Source: JABDIP01 sp965227455
Lineage (GTDB): Bacteria; Pseudomonadota; Alphaproteobacteria; DSM-16000; Inquilinaceae
Reading direction: 5' to 3'
Assembly: GCA_965227455.1 (NCBI GenBank)
Contig: OZ245752.1
Span: 372,001-436,000 of the forward strand
DNA: 64,000 bases
The notes beneath the pieces are model-generated. The model saw only the letters and a list, made by a program, of their open reading frames with translations. It did no database searches and had not been told where the DNA came from. This document shows, one piece after another, positions 1 to 7,328 of this stretch. Both the position numbers and the translations under genes were made by a program. Numbering within the stretch: position 1 is the stretch's first letter; every line of letters starts with the position of its first letter.

Positions 1-159
1 GAACATGTGCGCCATCATCTGGGCCAGGAAGACCGCCTCGAACTCCTCCGCCGCGGCCCGTGCGGCGGCCTCGTCGGCGGTCGGCTTGGGCGCGGCGGCG
101 GTCGCCGCCAGCGGGTCGCGGGCGAGGATCGCATTTGCGGGATTGGTCAGGTCGCTCAT
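1..159 (-). CDS. flgJ: FlgJ-like rod-binding protein, N-terminal part (cut by window edge)
   Basis: Only the first 53 residues lie in the window; the gene runs off the left edge. The peptide opens MSDLTNPANAILARD and contains the EEFEAVFLAQMM stretch typical of the short alphaproteobacterial rod-binding FlgJ domain, which caps or scaffolds rod assembly in the periplasm. Its ATG shares one base with the TGA stop of flgI (TGATG), so it is translationally coupled to flgI and probably belongs to the same sigma-54-driven transcript. Whether a muramidase domain follows cannot be seen; most alphaproteobacterial versions lack it. Confidence 0.8.
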   Translation of the reverse strand, partial: MSDLTNPANAILARDPLAATAAAPKPTADEAAARAAAEEFEAVFLAQMMAHMF

Positions 160-1331
160 CACATGACCTCGATATCGGCCTGCAGCGCGCCGGCGGCCTT
201 GATCGACTGCAGGATGGCGATCATGTCGCGCGGGCCGATGCCCAGCGCGTTCAGGCTCTGCACCAGCTCCTGCAGGGTGACCCCGGTCGACAGCACGCCG
301 AGCTTGTTTTCGCCGCCGTCGTCGACGGCGATATCGGTGCGCGGCACCACCTCGGTGTCGCCCTCCCCGAACGGGGCGGGCTGCGAGACGACCGGCGTCT
401 CGGTGATGCGGATAGTCAGGTTGCCCTGCGCGATGGCGACGGTGCTGATGCGGACGTTTTCGCCCATGACGATGATGCCGGTGCTCTCGTCGATCACCAC
501 CCGCGCCACCTGATCGGGCTCGACCTGCAGCTGTTCGATGCGGGTGATCAGCCCGACCACGTCGGAGCCGGCGGTGGGCGGCAGGCGCAGGCGCACCGTC
601 GCCGGGTCCATGGCCGTGGCGATGCCGGGGCCGACGGCGGTGTTGATCGCGTCCATCACCCGCCTTGCGGTGGTGAAGTCCGGATTGCGCAGCGACAGAT
701 GGATGGTGGTCAGACCGGCGAGGTCGAAGGGCACCTCCCGCTCGACGATGGCTCCCGAGGCGATCCGGCCGGCGGTCGGCACGCCCTGGGTGACGGTCTC
801 GGCCGCACCCTGGGCGGAGAAGCCGCCGACCGACAGGGCGCCCTGGGCGACCGCATAGACCTCGCCATCGGCGCCCAGCAGCGGGGTGACCAGAAGCTGG
901 CCGCCCAGCAGGCTCTCGGAATCGCCAAGGGAGGACACCGTGACGTCGATGCGGCTGCCCTGGCGCGCGAAGGGGGGCAGGGTGGCGGTCACCATGACGG
1001 CGGCGACATTGTCGGTGCTGACGCCGTCGTCGCGGACATTGACGCCCAGACGCTCCAGCATGCCGATCAGGCTCTGCTCGGTGAAGGGCGAGCTGTTCAG
1101 GCTGTCGCCGGTGCCGTCCAGGCCGACGACCAGGCCGTAGCCGACCAGCAGATTGTCCCGGACGCCTTCGACATCGACGATGTCTTTGATCCGGGACGCC
1201 GCCACCGCCGGATCGGCGGTGATAAGCGCCGCCATGCCGGCCAAGGCTGTCAGGGCAGCCAAGCCGGCATGGCGCAACCGTCGCCAGGAGATTGGGCGGA
1301 CGGAGGGATACAGGGGCGCGGATCGCAGCAT
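159..1331 (-). CDS. flgI: Flagellar P-ring protein FlgI
   Basis: FlgI forms the P-ring bushing around the flagellar rod in the peptidoglycan layer. The 390-residue product has a basic N-terminus, a hydrophobic core and an A-V-A-A signal-peptidase site near residue 44. The family hallmark SRIKDIVDVEG and GYGLVVGLDGTGDS follow at about residues 46-77, and the ending LQADIEVM is typical. Length and colinearity are normal for the family. It is divergent from fliX, an arrangement also known in Caulobacter. A sigma-54-type promoter lies about 45 bases upstream, and the weak Shine-Dalgarno leaves the exact start slightly open. flgJ follows with a one-base overlap. Confidence 0.97.
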   Translation of the reverse strand: MLRSAPLYPSVRPISWRRLRHAGLAALTALAGMAALITADPAVAASRIKDIVDVEGVRDNLLVGYGLVVGLDGTGDSLNSSPFTEQSLIGMLERLGVNVRDDGVSTDNVAAVMVTATLPPFARQGSRIDVTVSSLGDSESLLGGQLLVTPLLGADGEVYAVAQGALSVGGFSAQGAAETVTQGVPTAGRIASGAIVEREVPFDLAGLTTIHLSLRNPDFTTARRVMDAINTAVGPGIATAMDPATVRLRLPPTAGSDVVGLITRIEQLQVEPDQVARVVIDESTGIIVMGENVRISTVAIAQGNLTIRITETPVVSQPAPFGEGDTEVVPRTDIAVDDGGENKLGVLSTGVTLQELVQSLNALGIGPRDMIAILQSIKAAGALQADIEVM

Positions 1332-1375
1332 TATCGGTCGCCGTGGTTCATCGAAACGTGTTCGCCGCTCGATGT

Positions 1376-1391
1376 TGCGAACCGCGTGCCA
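1376..1391 (-). promoter_or_regulatory. Sigma-54 (RpoN) promoter of flgI-flgJ
   Basis: Read on the minus strand the site is TGGCACGCGGTTCGCA. It matches the RpoN consensus TGGCACG-N4-TTGCA at every position except one in the -12 half. The GG and GC dinucleotides have the required spacing. It sits about 45 bases before the flgI ATG, giving a leader of roughly 30 bases. Late basal-body genes are sigma-54 dependent in Caulobacter and its relatives, which fits. Confidence 0.8.
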
Positions 1392-1562
1392 GACTCGAAC
1401 TGGCGGATATCCGGGCGTTCTCGCGGAATTACTGGGCGACTGGCCGCGCTTCTCGGCAAAGCGTGCCCGGCAGGTGGGAAAGTTCTGCCGGGGTGGCGGC
1501 CATCATTTACAGCGCGTTAATCGGTTCGTTAGACCATGGCGCCGCATCACCGGATCGTCAGG

Positions 1563-1991
1563 ATGAAGATCGAAGGCCCCAACCCCTTGCGCAGTGGCGC
1601 TGTTCGCCGGTCCACTGCCGGAAAGCCGGCAAAGCAGGACGGGTTTGCCGAGGCCATGGACGAGACCGAGGCCGCCGCGCCGGCGGCGGGCGGTGTCACC
1701 GGGGCCGGGCCGATCCCGTCCGTCGATTCGCTGCTGGCGCTGCAAGGCTCCGACGATGCCGCCGAGCGGCACGGCCGCGCCCGCGCCCGCGGCGAGGCCC
1801 TGCTCGATCGGCTGGACATGCTGCGCACCGACATTCTGCTGGGCCGCGTTCCCCGCAATCGGCTGGACGAATTGAGCGCCCTTGTGCGCTCCAGCCGGGC
1901 CGCGGTAGACGATCCCAAACTTGGCGAGGTGCTCGACGAAATCGAGCTCAGAGCCGAGGTCGAATTGGCAAAACTGGATGCCCGACGCTGA
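1563..1991 (+). CDS. fliX: Flagellar assembly regulator FliX (class II)
   Basis: FliX is an alphaproteobacterial membrane-associated protein that couples early basal-body assembly to the sigma-54 activator FlbD. The product from this ATG is 142 residues and opens MKIEGPNPLRSG, matching the family's short MKxxG start. The C-terminal half (DMLRTDILLGRVPRNRLDEL, then a helical SSRAAVDDPKLGEVLDEIELRAEVELAKL tail) is the conserved part. An earlier in-frame ATG at 1536 would add nine residues, but neither start has a good ribosome-binding site; the later one is chosen on family similarity. Its position facing flgI supports the call. FlbD itself is not in the window. Confidence 0.85.
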   Translation: MKIEGPNPLRSGAVRRSTAGKPAKQDGFAEAMDETEAAAPAAGGVTGAGPIPSVDSLLALQGSDDAAERHGRARARGEALLDRLDMLRTDILLGRVPRNRLDELSALVRSSRAAVDDPKLGEVLDEIELRAEVELAKLDARR

Positions 1992-2066
1992 CCCGCGGCG
2001 CCGGCATTCACAAAAATTTCAATATTACAATGGGTTGCGGGACGCTAAATGGTCGCTACGGCGGGA

Positions 2067-2095
2067 TTGTCGACAGCGTCGTCGATCCATATACT
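2067..2095 (+). promoter_or_regulatory. Sigma-70-type promoter of dksA
   Basis: A -35 box TTGTCG (2067-2072) and a -10 box TATACT (2090-2095) are separated by exactly 17 bases. The predicted start falls about 38 bases before the dksA ATG. The match and spacing are good for a housekeeping promoter. Confidence 0.6.
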
Positions 2096-2139
2096 CCCGC
2101 CCTCTTTGGGACTGGCCCTAAGCACATGCGGTTAACAGG

Positions 2140-2571
2140 ATGGATATAGGGACAAAGACGACGACGGTTCCCTCGGGCTATCAGCCGACGGACCAGGAAG
2201 AGTTCATGAACCCCGTCATGAAGGAGTATTTCCGCGAGAAGCTGTTGCGGTGGCGTGCCGACCTGCTGCTCGAATCTTCCGAGACACTGGCACACCTTCA
2301 GGAAGGCGGTCTGGCCGAGCCGGACATTGCCGACCGCGCATCCCGTGAAACAGATCGTTCCCTCGAGCTTCGCACCCGCGATCGCGAGCGCAAGCTGATC
2401 GCCAAGATCGACGAGGCGCTGCAGCGCATCGACGACGATTCCTACGGCTATTGCGAAGAGACCGGCGAGCCGATCTCCGTGCGCCGTCTGGAAGCGCGTC
2501 CGACCGCGACCATGAGCCTGGAGGCCCAGGAGCGGCACGAGCGATTGGAACGGACCCACCGAGACGATTGA
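2140..2571 (+). CDS. dksA: DksA/TraR-family RNA polymerase-binding transcription factor
   Basis: DksA enters the secondary channel of RNA polymerase and, with ppGpp, adjusts transcription to nutrient supply. The 143-residue protein has the coiled coil with the conserved D-x2-D-x-A segment (EPDIADRASRETD, about 63-75). The globular end reads YGYCEETGEPISVRRLEARP, then SLEAQERHE. Only the first cysteine of the canonical four-cysteine zinc finger remains; the others are Thr, Ser and Ala, as in other alphaproteobacterial DksA proteins. A second start at 2206 (MNPVMKEYF) has a better ribosome-binding site, but related proteins carry a similar N-terminal extension, so 2140 is preferred. It is followed by a strong terminator. 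Confidence 0.93.
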   Translation: MDIGTKTTTVPSGYQPTDQEEFMNPVMKEYFREKLLRWRADLLLESSETLAHLQEGGLAEPDIADRASRETDRSLELRTRDRERKLIAKIDEALQRIDDDSYGYCEETGEPISVRRLEARPTATMSLEAQERHERLERTHRDD

Positions 2572-2597
2572 CGAACGCCGGAATTCGTCAAGAGGTA

Positions 2598-2632
2598 GGG
2601 CCGGATCGGCAACGATCCGGCCCTTTCCTTTG
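2598..2632 (+). terminator. Rho-independent terminator of dksA
   Basis: An 11-base-pair stem, GGGCCGGATCG with CGATCCGGCCC around a GCAA loop, is followed by TTTCCTTT. It starts 27 bases after the dksA stop and lies just before the end of the convergent thioredoxin gene. Confidence 0.9.
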
Positions 2633-2650
2633 CCGCGACCGCGAATTGCC

Positions 2651-3262
2651 TCAAGCGCTCAGCAGCGGATTGACAGCGGCGCGGAGCTCGTCCAGGTCGA
2701 GATGAGTCTTGGCGGCGCCGCGCTCGTGCACGAAGCGGGTGGCCAGCCGGCCCGACCGGTCGAAGATGAAAACGGTCGGAATGCGGTCAACGTCGTCGAA
2801 GGTCGCGGCCACCGCGTCGTCCCCGCGGACGATGGGGAAAGCCGGCCGGGTCTGGTCCAGGAACCGGTTGAGCGCCGCATCGCCCGTGCGCCCGCCGAAA
2901 TTCTCAAACAGGTTCACCCCGATCACCAGCAGCCGCTCCGGCTCGGTCTCGGACACCAGCGTGTTGAGATGCGCCATCTCCGGCCGGCAGGGCGGGCACC
3001 AGCTGGCGAAGAAATTGACCACCACCACCCGGTCGACCAGATCGTCCGCACCGAACCTGGCCCCGCGCAGCAGCGGCAACTCGGCCATGCCGGCCCGCAG
3101 GGCGGCATCCATCACCGGTGCCGCGGCACGGGCCGGGCGCGGGAAGCCGGCGATGGAGGCGGCGAGGGCGGACAGCAGCACGCCGCGCCGCGTCACACCG
3201 GGACTTGCGGCCAGCGAAGAGCGATCAGCCTCCGAACGGCGATTTGCCAGTCTGATTGTCAT
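2651..3262 (-). CDS. TlpA-like periplasmic thioredoxin-fold protein
   Basis: The 203-residue product begins with a twin-arginine-like leader (TRRGVLLSALAAS, about 24-36), a hydrophobic stretch and an ARAAA cleavage region near residue 47. The mature part is a TlpA/AhpC-TSA thioredoxin fold. VVVNFFASWCPPCRPEM puts the redox pair at Cys89 and Cys92, and a cis-proline loop (RIPTVFIFD) follows. Such proteins reduce disulfides in the periplasm, often for cytochrome c or oxidase maturation, but no such genes are adjacent, so the substrate is unknown. The gene is convergent with dksA and divergent from the methyltransferase. Confidence 0.85.
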   Translation of the reverse strand: MTIRLANRRSEADRSSLAASPGVTRRGVLLSALAASIAGFPRPARAAAPVMDAALRAGMAELPLLRGARFGADDLVDRVVVVNFFASWCPPCRPEMAHLNTLVSETEPERLLVIGVNLFENFGGRTGDAALNRFLDQTRPAFPIVRGDDAVAATFDDVDRIPTVFIFDRSGRLATRFVHERGAAKTHLDLDELRAAVNPLLSA

Positions 3263-3370
3263 GCAACGAAGATAGTGTCGCGCCGACGGCCGAGCCAGCG
3301 GATCACCGGCAACGCGCGCGATTGTGACCGCGAGCCGCTACACTAGGTCAGTGTCTCGAGGAGAGGGTGG

Positions 3371-4057
3371 ATGACGGATCGAGAGGACGCGAACCTGGCC
3401 ACGGCCACCGCACATCAGGCCTGGGATGTGCGCTGGCGCGACGCCGCCGGGCGCGAGGAGTGGCTGACGGTGGAGCCTGACGTGGCGGAGATCGTGCCGC
3501 TGCTGAAGGAACGGGGGGCCAGGAGCACCCTCGATTTGGGTTGCGGTGTCGGCCGCCATGTCCGCCTGTTCGCCAAGGAGGGATTCGACAGCCACGGGCT
3601 GGACGGCAGCGAGGGCGGCATCGCCTTCACCCGCGAGGCGGCCGCCGCCGAGGGCCTTTCGGTCGACCTCAGGGTCGGCGAGATGACGGCGCTGCCCTAT
3701 GAGGACGACGCCTTCGACTATGTGCTGTCGTTCAACGTCATCTATCACGGCGACCGCAGCGTGGTGGCGCAGGCGATCACGGAGATCCGGCGGGTCCTGA
3801 AGCCCGGCGGCCTGTTCCAAGGCACCATGCTGTCGAAACGCAACGGCCATTACGGCAAGGGCACCGAGGTGGCGCCGAACACCTTCGTGGAAGACAGCGG
3901 TGTCGACGACAAGGACCACCCGCATTTCTACTGCAACGCTGCGGAACTGGTGGTCCTGTTCGAGGGGTTCGAGCTGACGTCCTTGGTCGACCGGGCCCAT
4001 AGGCGCCCCGATCACTGGCACTGGCACCTGATAGCAGAACACCGCGCGATCGTCTGA
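3371..4057 (+). CDS. Class I SAM-dependent methyltransferase
   Basis: A 228-residue cytosolic protein with the Rossmann-type methyltransferase fold. Motif I LDLGCGVGRHV is at about residues 54-64, an acidic motif II region (GLDGSEGGI) follows, then motif post-I/III LPYEDDAFDYVLSFNVIYH and RRVLKPGGLFQGTML. This is the Methyltransf_11/25 layout. The C-terminal FEGFELTSLVDRAHRRPDHWHWHLIAE resembles small-molecule methyltransferases of the tellurite-resistance TehB type, but the substrate cannot be assigned from sequence. A gagga ribosome-binding site lies just before the ATG. A hairpin overlaps the stop codon. Confidence 0.85.
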   Translation: MTDREDANLATATAHQAWDVRWRDAAGREEWLTVEPDVAEIVPLLKERGARSTLDLGCGVGRHVRLFAKEGFDSHGLDGSEGGIAFTREAAAAEGLSVDLRVGEMTALPYEDDAFDYVLSFNVIYHGDRSVVAQAITEIRRVLKPGGLFQGTMLSKRNGHYGKGTEVAPNTFVEDSGVDDKDHPHFYCNAAELVVLFEGFELTSLVDRAHRRPDHWHWHLIAEHRAIV

Positions 4058-4067
4058 CGCGCGGTGT
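4039..4067 (+). terminator. Hairpin overlapping the methyltransferase stop
   Basis: ACACCGCGCG pairs with CGCGCGGTGT around a nine-base loop that contains the TGA stop. There is no long T run after it, so it could be a weak terminator or an mRNA-stabilising 3' hairpin between the convergent genes. Confidence 0.5.
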
Positions 4068-4111
4068 CTGGGTAACGGGGGAACCGGGGGAGGCGCGGTC
4101 GGCCGAAGCCG

Positions 4112-4912
4112 TCAGTGCAGCTGGCGTCCGCTCATCAGCCAGTCGTTCCAGTTCCAGCTGATCTCCAGCAGGAACTTGTTGAGCATGGCGCGGGCGAAGG
4201 CCTGGTAGTCGGCGACGGTGACGAAGAAGCCGACATTGGTCGGGCCGATCACCTCGCTGTCGTAATGCTCGATAGTCGTCGGGTCCTCGCCGACGACGAG
4301 GCCGTTGATGACGATGCCCCGGTCGAGGGCGGCATTGCGGGCGGCCAGCGGGCTCGGTCCGATATTGGTGTAGCCGTCGCCGGCGATGTTCAGCAATTGC
4401 CGGTCGGCGAACCAGGGACAGCCCTGCAGCATTTCGGTGCCGGCCTGCAACGCCACCAGCAGGCTGGTGCTGCGCACCATGTGCTTGACCTCGCGGCTCT
4501 GCAGCACCTCGGCGATCGCTTGGGCGTCCTTGGACGAGGTCACGCCCATCCAGGGCACGATGACCTCGACGCTGTCATGGCTGTCGGCCCAGGTATAGAC
4601 CGTGACGGCGATCATGCCGTGGCGGCCGGTCTCCACCGCACGGATGAAGCGCTGGTCGATCAGGGCGGCCGCCAGGCCGTCATATTGCAGGCGCAGCTCT
4701 TCATTGTGGATCGAGCCGGAGACGTCGAGGCCGACCGCCATGCAGGCATCGGCGCGATCGGCGCCCCAGACCTTCACCGGGATCAGGATCGCCAGCAGGC
4801 ACAGCGCCACATAGACGCAGCCGAAGACCAGCCGTCCATCGGCTTCCGGACGGGGCGGAGGGGCGGGCTGCTCCACCACCATCAGGGAGTTCGGTGCGGT
4901 TTGGTCCACCAT
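4112..4912 (-). CDS. DUF1194 protein with von Willebrand A-like fold, membrane anchored
   Basis: The 266-residue product has one N-terminal transmembrane segment (LVFGCVYVALCLLAILIPV) followed by an extracytoplasmic domain. Its MIDAS-like D-x-S-x-S motif (GLDVSGSIHNEE) and later NIAGDGYTNIG segment are the signature of DUF1194, a vWA-related family. Family function is unknown; a metal-dependent adhesion or protein-binding role is only an inference. The start is the ATG at 4912 because a strong GGGGAGG lies eight bases before it. A longer reading from a TTG at 4978 lacks such a site. Confidence 0.8.
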   Translation of the reverse strand: MVDQTAPNSLMVVEQPAPPPRPEADGRLVFGCVYVALCLLAILIPVKVWGADRADACMAVGLDVSGSIHNEELRLQYDGLAAALIDQRFIRAVETGRHGMIAVTVYTWADSHDSVEVIVPWMGVTSSKDAQAIAEVLQSREVKHMVRSTSLLVALQAGTEMLQGCPWFADRQLLNIAGDGYTNIGPSPLAARNAALDRGIVINGLVVGEDPTTIEHYDSEVIGPTNVGFFVTVADYQAFARAMLNKFLLEISWNWNDWLMSGRQLH

Positions 4913-5209
4913 TACTGGGACCTCCCCAAAATTGTGGCGGTCTCGTAAGGGTAGATCAGGGGTTGGTGCATCAGCCAAGGCTCTGGCGGCAGTTGGGGCG
5001 TATCGCGCTAGCCTGGGTATGCTTGGTTAATATTTGGTTACGTGGCGGGCCGCCGGGGCGTGGACGCACAAAGACACGGCGCGCGCTTTCGGGTGCGCTC
5101 GCGGACTTTCGGCCGATCGTGCGAAGCGGCCCCAAAGGGCCGCCAAGAAGGGGTCTGCAGTCCGGTCCGCGGCGCCTCCGCCGACCGGTTTCATTCTATG
5201 CGCTGAAGG
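4913..5209. other. Intergenic stretch with one hairpin
   Basis: No convincing gene lies here. A perfect hairpin GCGGCCC-CAAA-GGGCCGC at 5126-5143 lies about 70 bases past the zinc-ribbon gene. It has no T run, so it may be only a weak terminator. The DUF1194 leader and ribosome-binding site occupy the left end. Confidence 0.4.
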
Positions 5210-5377
5210 CTATCCCTGACGCCAGGAAGCGGTGGCCTTGCATCGCTTGCAGACCCGCTCTCCCGCCCACTCGCTCTCGAATTCCTGACGGCACATCAGG
5301 CAAGGGCGGTGCTTCGAACCGGATTGCGGTTCGGTCTTCGGCTCAGGCTTTTCGGATCTCACGTAACTCATAGCCAT
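5210..5377 (-). CDS. Small zinc-ribbon protein (two CxxC knuckles)
   Basis: A 55-residue gene. The protein starts MAMSYVRSEKPEPK, has a charged Pro/Lys/Glu-rich N-terminus, then CLMCRQEFESEWAGERVC and CKRCKATASWRQG. The two CxxC pairs (PCLMC and VCKRC) form a four-cysteine zinc ribbon. Homologous short proteins with the FxSxWAGER(I/V)CxxCK pattern are common in alphaproteobacteria and have no assigned function; binding of nucleic acid or a protein partner is an inference. A GGAA nine bases before 5377 favours this ATG; a second ATG at 5371 would remove two residues. Confidence 0.75.
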   Translation of the reverse strand: MAMSYVRSEKPEPKTEPQSGSKHRPCLMCRQEFESEWAGERVCKRCKATASWRQG

Positions 5378-5598
5378 GAGTATAGGTTCCGTATCAAATA
5401 TTACAACTCGAATATCTAACGTCCGGGCTCAATGTGTCGGTACAATATGTTGATAATTCGTCGTTTCCCTGGTTATCAAATAGTTAACGGGCGTCTTTGT
5501 GATGGCATCGGACGAAACGCGGAAAGGGCGCCCCATGGGGCAGGGGGCGCCCTTCCAACGTACCGGAGCCATGACGGCCCGGCGGGGATATCGACCGG
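5378..5598. other. Intergenic region between flgH end and zinc-ribbon gene
   Basis: This region is more AT-rich than its surroundings and should carry the promoter of the zinc-ribbon gene, although no clear -35/-10 pair was found. The right end holds the flgH-operon terminator hairpin at 5521-5556. Confidence 0.4.
5521..5556 (-). terminator. Terminator-like hairpin after flgH
   Basis: A long GC-rich inverted repeat (GGAAAGGGCGCCCC and GGGGCGCCCTTCC around a short loop) lies about 45 bases after the flgH stop on the minus strand. It has no long U tract. Confidence 0.6.
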
Positions 5599-6351
5599 TC
5601 AGAACGGGAAGATGATGTCGTAGAGCTGCTGCCCGTATCGCGGCTGCTGCACGTCGCTGATATGGCCGCGGCCGCCATAGGAGATCCGGGCCTCGGCGAT
5701 CTTGTCGTAGCTGATGGTGTTGGTCGAGGTGATGTCCTCCGGCCGCACCACGCCCGAGATCTCCAGGTCGCGGACCTCATGGTTCACCCGCACCTCCTGT
5801 CGGCCATAGATGGCCAGGTTGCCGTTCGGCAGGACCTGCATGACGATGGCGGCGAGCTTCAGCTCGATGTTCTCGCCGCGGCTGATCGAGCCGCTGCCGG
5901 TATTGGAGGTATTGCTGTCGAAATCGACCAGGTCCGCGTTGTTGACGCCGTCCGGCAGGATCTCGCTCAGCATGCTCTCGTAGCCGAGGAAGAGGTCCAA
6001 GCCGGCATCTTCCTCGCTGCTGCGACTGCGCTGGGTCTGGTTGTCGATCGAGGCGCTGTCGTCAATGGAGATCTGCACGGTCAGGATATCGCCGACGGTG
6101 CCGGCACGCTGGTCGCGGAAGAAGGCGCGAGCGCCGCGCTGCCACAGCGAGTTGGCGTTGCCCTCGGCGATCTGCGGCGCCGGCATGGGCAGGCGTACCG
6201 GCGTGTATTCCGGGTCCGCCGCCGGGTTCTCGATCGGACTCAACTCGGGCGCCGTGCCGATGGCGGCGATGCGCTCGGCGGTGTTGCAGGCGGCCAGGGT
6301 GGCGGCCAGGGCAAGCGGCGCGGCAAACCGCGCCGGAAGGGTGCGTCGCAT
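5599..6351 (-). CDS. flgH: Flagellar L-ring lipoprotein FlgH
   Basis: FlgH builds the outer-membrane L ring around the flagellar rod. The 250-residue product has a lipoprotein signal with lipobox LAAC (Cys22). Conserved family segments include SLWQRGARAFFRDQRAGTVGDILTVQI, then PNGNLAIYGRQEVRVNHEVRDLEISGVVRPEDI and a C-terminal SDVQQPRYGQQLYDIIFPF. The ATG at 6351 is chosen because GGAGG lies eight bases before it, although the frame stays open for six more residues. It is the last gene of the flgF-flgG-flgA-flgH operon and begins just downstream of the flgA stop. Confidence 0.96.
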   Translation of the reverse strand: MRRTLPARFAAPLALAATLAACNTAERIAAIGTAPELSPIENPAADPEYTPVRLPMPAPQIAEGNANSLWQRGARAFFRDQRAGTVGDILTVQISIDDSASIDNQTQRSRSSEEDAGLDLFLGYESMLSEILPDGVNNADLVDFDSNTSNTGSGSISRGENIELKLAAIVMQVLPNGNLAIYGRQEVRVNHEVRDLEISGVVRPEDITSTNTISYDKIAEARISYGGRGHISDVQQPRYGQQLYDIIFPF

Positions 6352-6365
6352 GGATCCGGCCTCCA

Positions 6366-7316
6366 TCAATTGAGCGCCGCCAGCGGCGTCGAGGCGCGCA
6401 CCGTCACGGTGCCGGGCCCGACGATCTCCGCCTCGACGGTGCGGTTGCTGTCGATGTTGACGATGCGGACCAGGGCGCCGCGCGCGCCGTCTTCCAGGGC
6501 CTTGCCGCGGGCGCTGATGGTGAGCGCGCCGCTGGTCAGCAGCATGGTGACGGGTTCGCCCCGGCGCACCACGATCGGTTGCCTGAGATCGGTGACGCGC
6601 ACCGGCGTATTGGCGGCCAGCGAACGCCGCGGGCTCAGCCCCACCATGTCGGCGGCATCCAGGGCGGCATCGGCGGCGACCCGATGGGCCGGCATTTCGA
6701 GATAGCCGATATCGGCCTCGGTGATGATGGTGCCGGAGCGCATCCGGCCCAGCAGCACCGGCACCTCCAGAATGCGGGTGGCGCGCCCGGCGATGCCCAG
6801 GCGGACAATCGGCGTTCCGGTCGCCGGCGCCACAAGGGTGCCGGAGAAGCGGCCGCCGACCGGGTCGAAAGTCAGCCCCTCGATGGCCATGGTCGGCGGC
6901 GTGTCGGTCGGCAGATGCACCTCCGGAGAGCGGTTGTCGAGGCTGAGCTCGAAGCGGTCGCCGGCCATGCGGGAGGCCAGGGTCTCGCGCAGGAAGCCGG
7001 TGATCATGGTCGTGTCCAGCCGATGGCTGGGGCGGCTGACGGCGATGCGCAGCGGACCCACACTGGTGTCCCAGTCGATGCCGTGGGCCTGCGCCAGCCG
7101 CGACAGCCAGCGGGCCTCCAGCGTCACCGAACGGCCCAGGGCCGGGGCGCGGGCGATGGCGGTGCCGGCCTGATCGGGCGGCAGCCCGTCGAACAGGTCG
7201 CCCAGGGTGACGCGGTCGCCCTGGATGATCGCCTCGCCCCGCAGGGTCGCGGCCTCGGCCGCCACGGCGACGATGAACACCGCGACGGCGAACAGCATGG
7301 CGAAGATCTGTTTCAT
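6366..7316 (-). CDS. flgA: P-ring assembly chaperone FlgA
   Basis: FlgA is the periplasmic chaperone needed to polymerise FlgI into the P ring. The 316-residue product has a Sec signal peptide (MKQIFAMLFAVAVFIVAVAAEAA), a long variable N-terminal part and a C-terminal SAF/ChapFlgA domain. That domain holds the RSLAANTPVRVTDLRQPIVVRRGE and LTISARGKALEDGARGALVRI segments, ending with the V-x-A-E-(I/V)-x-G-P-G-T-V motif. The length fits the long alphaproteobacterial type. It lies 12 bases after flgG and just before flgH. The P- and L-ring genes flgI and flgH sit in separate operons here. Confidence 0.95.
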   Translation of the reverse strand: MKQIFAMLFAVAVFIVAVAAEAATLRGEAIIQGDRVTLGDLFDGLPPDQAGTAIARAPALGRSVTLEARWLSRLAQAHGIDWDTSVGPLRIAVSRPSHRLDTTMITGFLRETLASRMAGDRFELSLDNRSPEVHLPTDTPPTMAIEGLTFDPVGGRFSGTLVAPATGTPIVRLGIAGRATRILEVPVLLGRMRSGTIITEADIGYLEMPAHRVAADAALDAADMVGLSPRRSLAANTPVRVTDLRQPIVVRRGEPVTMLLTSGALTISARGKALEDGARGALVRIVNIDSNRTVEAEIVGPGTVTVRASTPLAALN

Positions 7317-7328
7317 CGTCTCAGCCCC

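Noticed and set aside
1510..1545. CtrA-like box before fliX (GTTAATCGGTTCGTTAG)
   Set aside because: The TTAA and TTAG halves are eight bases apart, not seven, so the match is not good enough to annotate.
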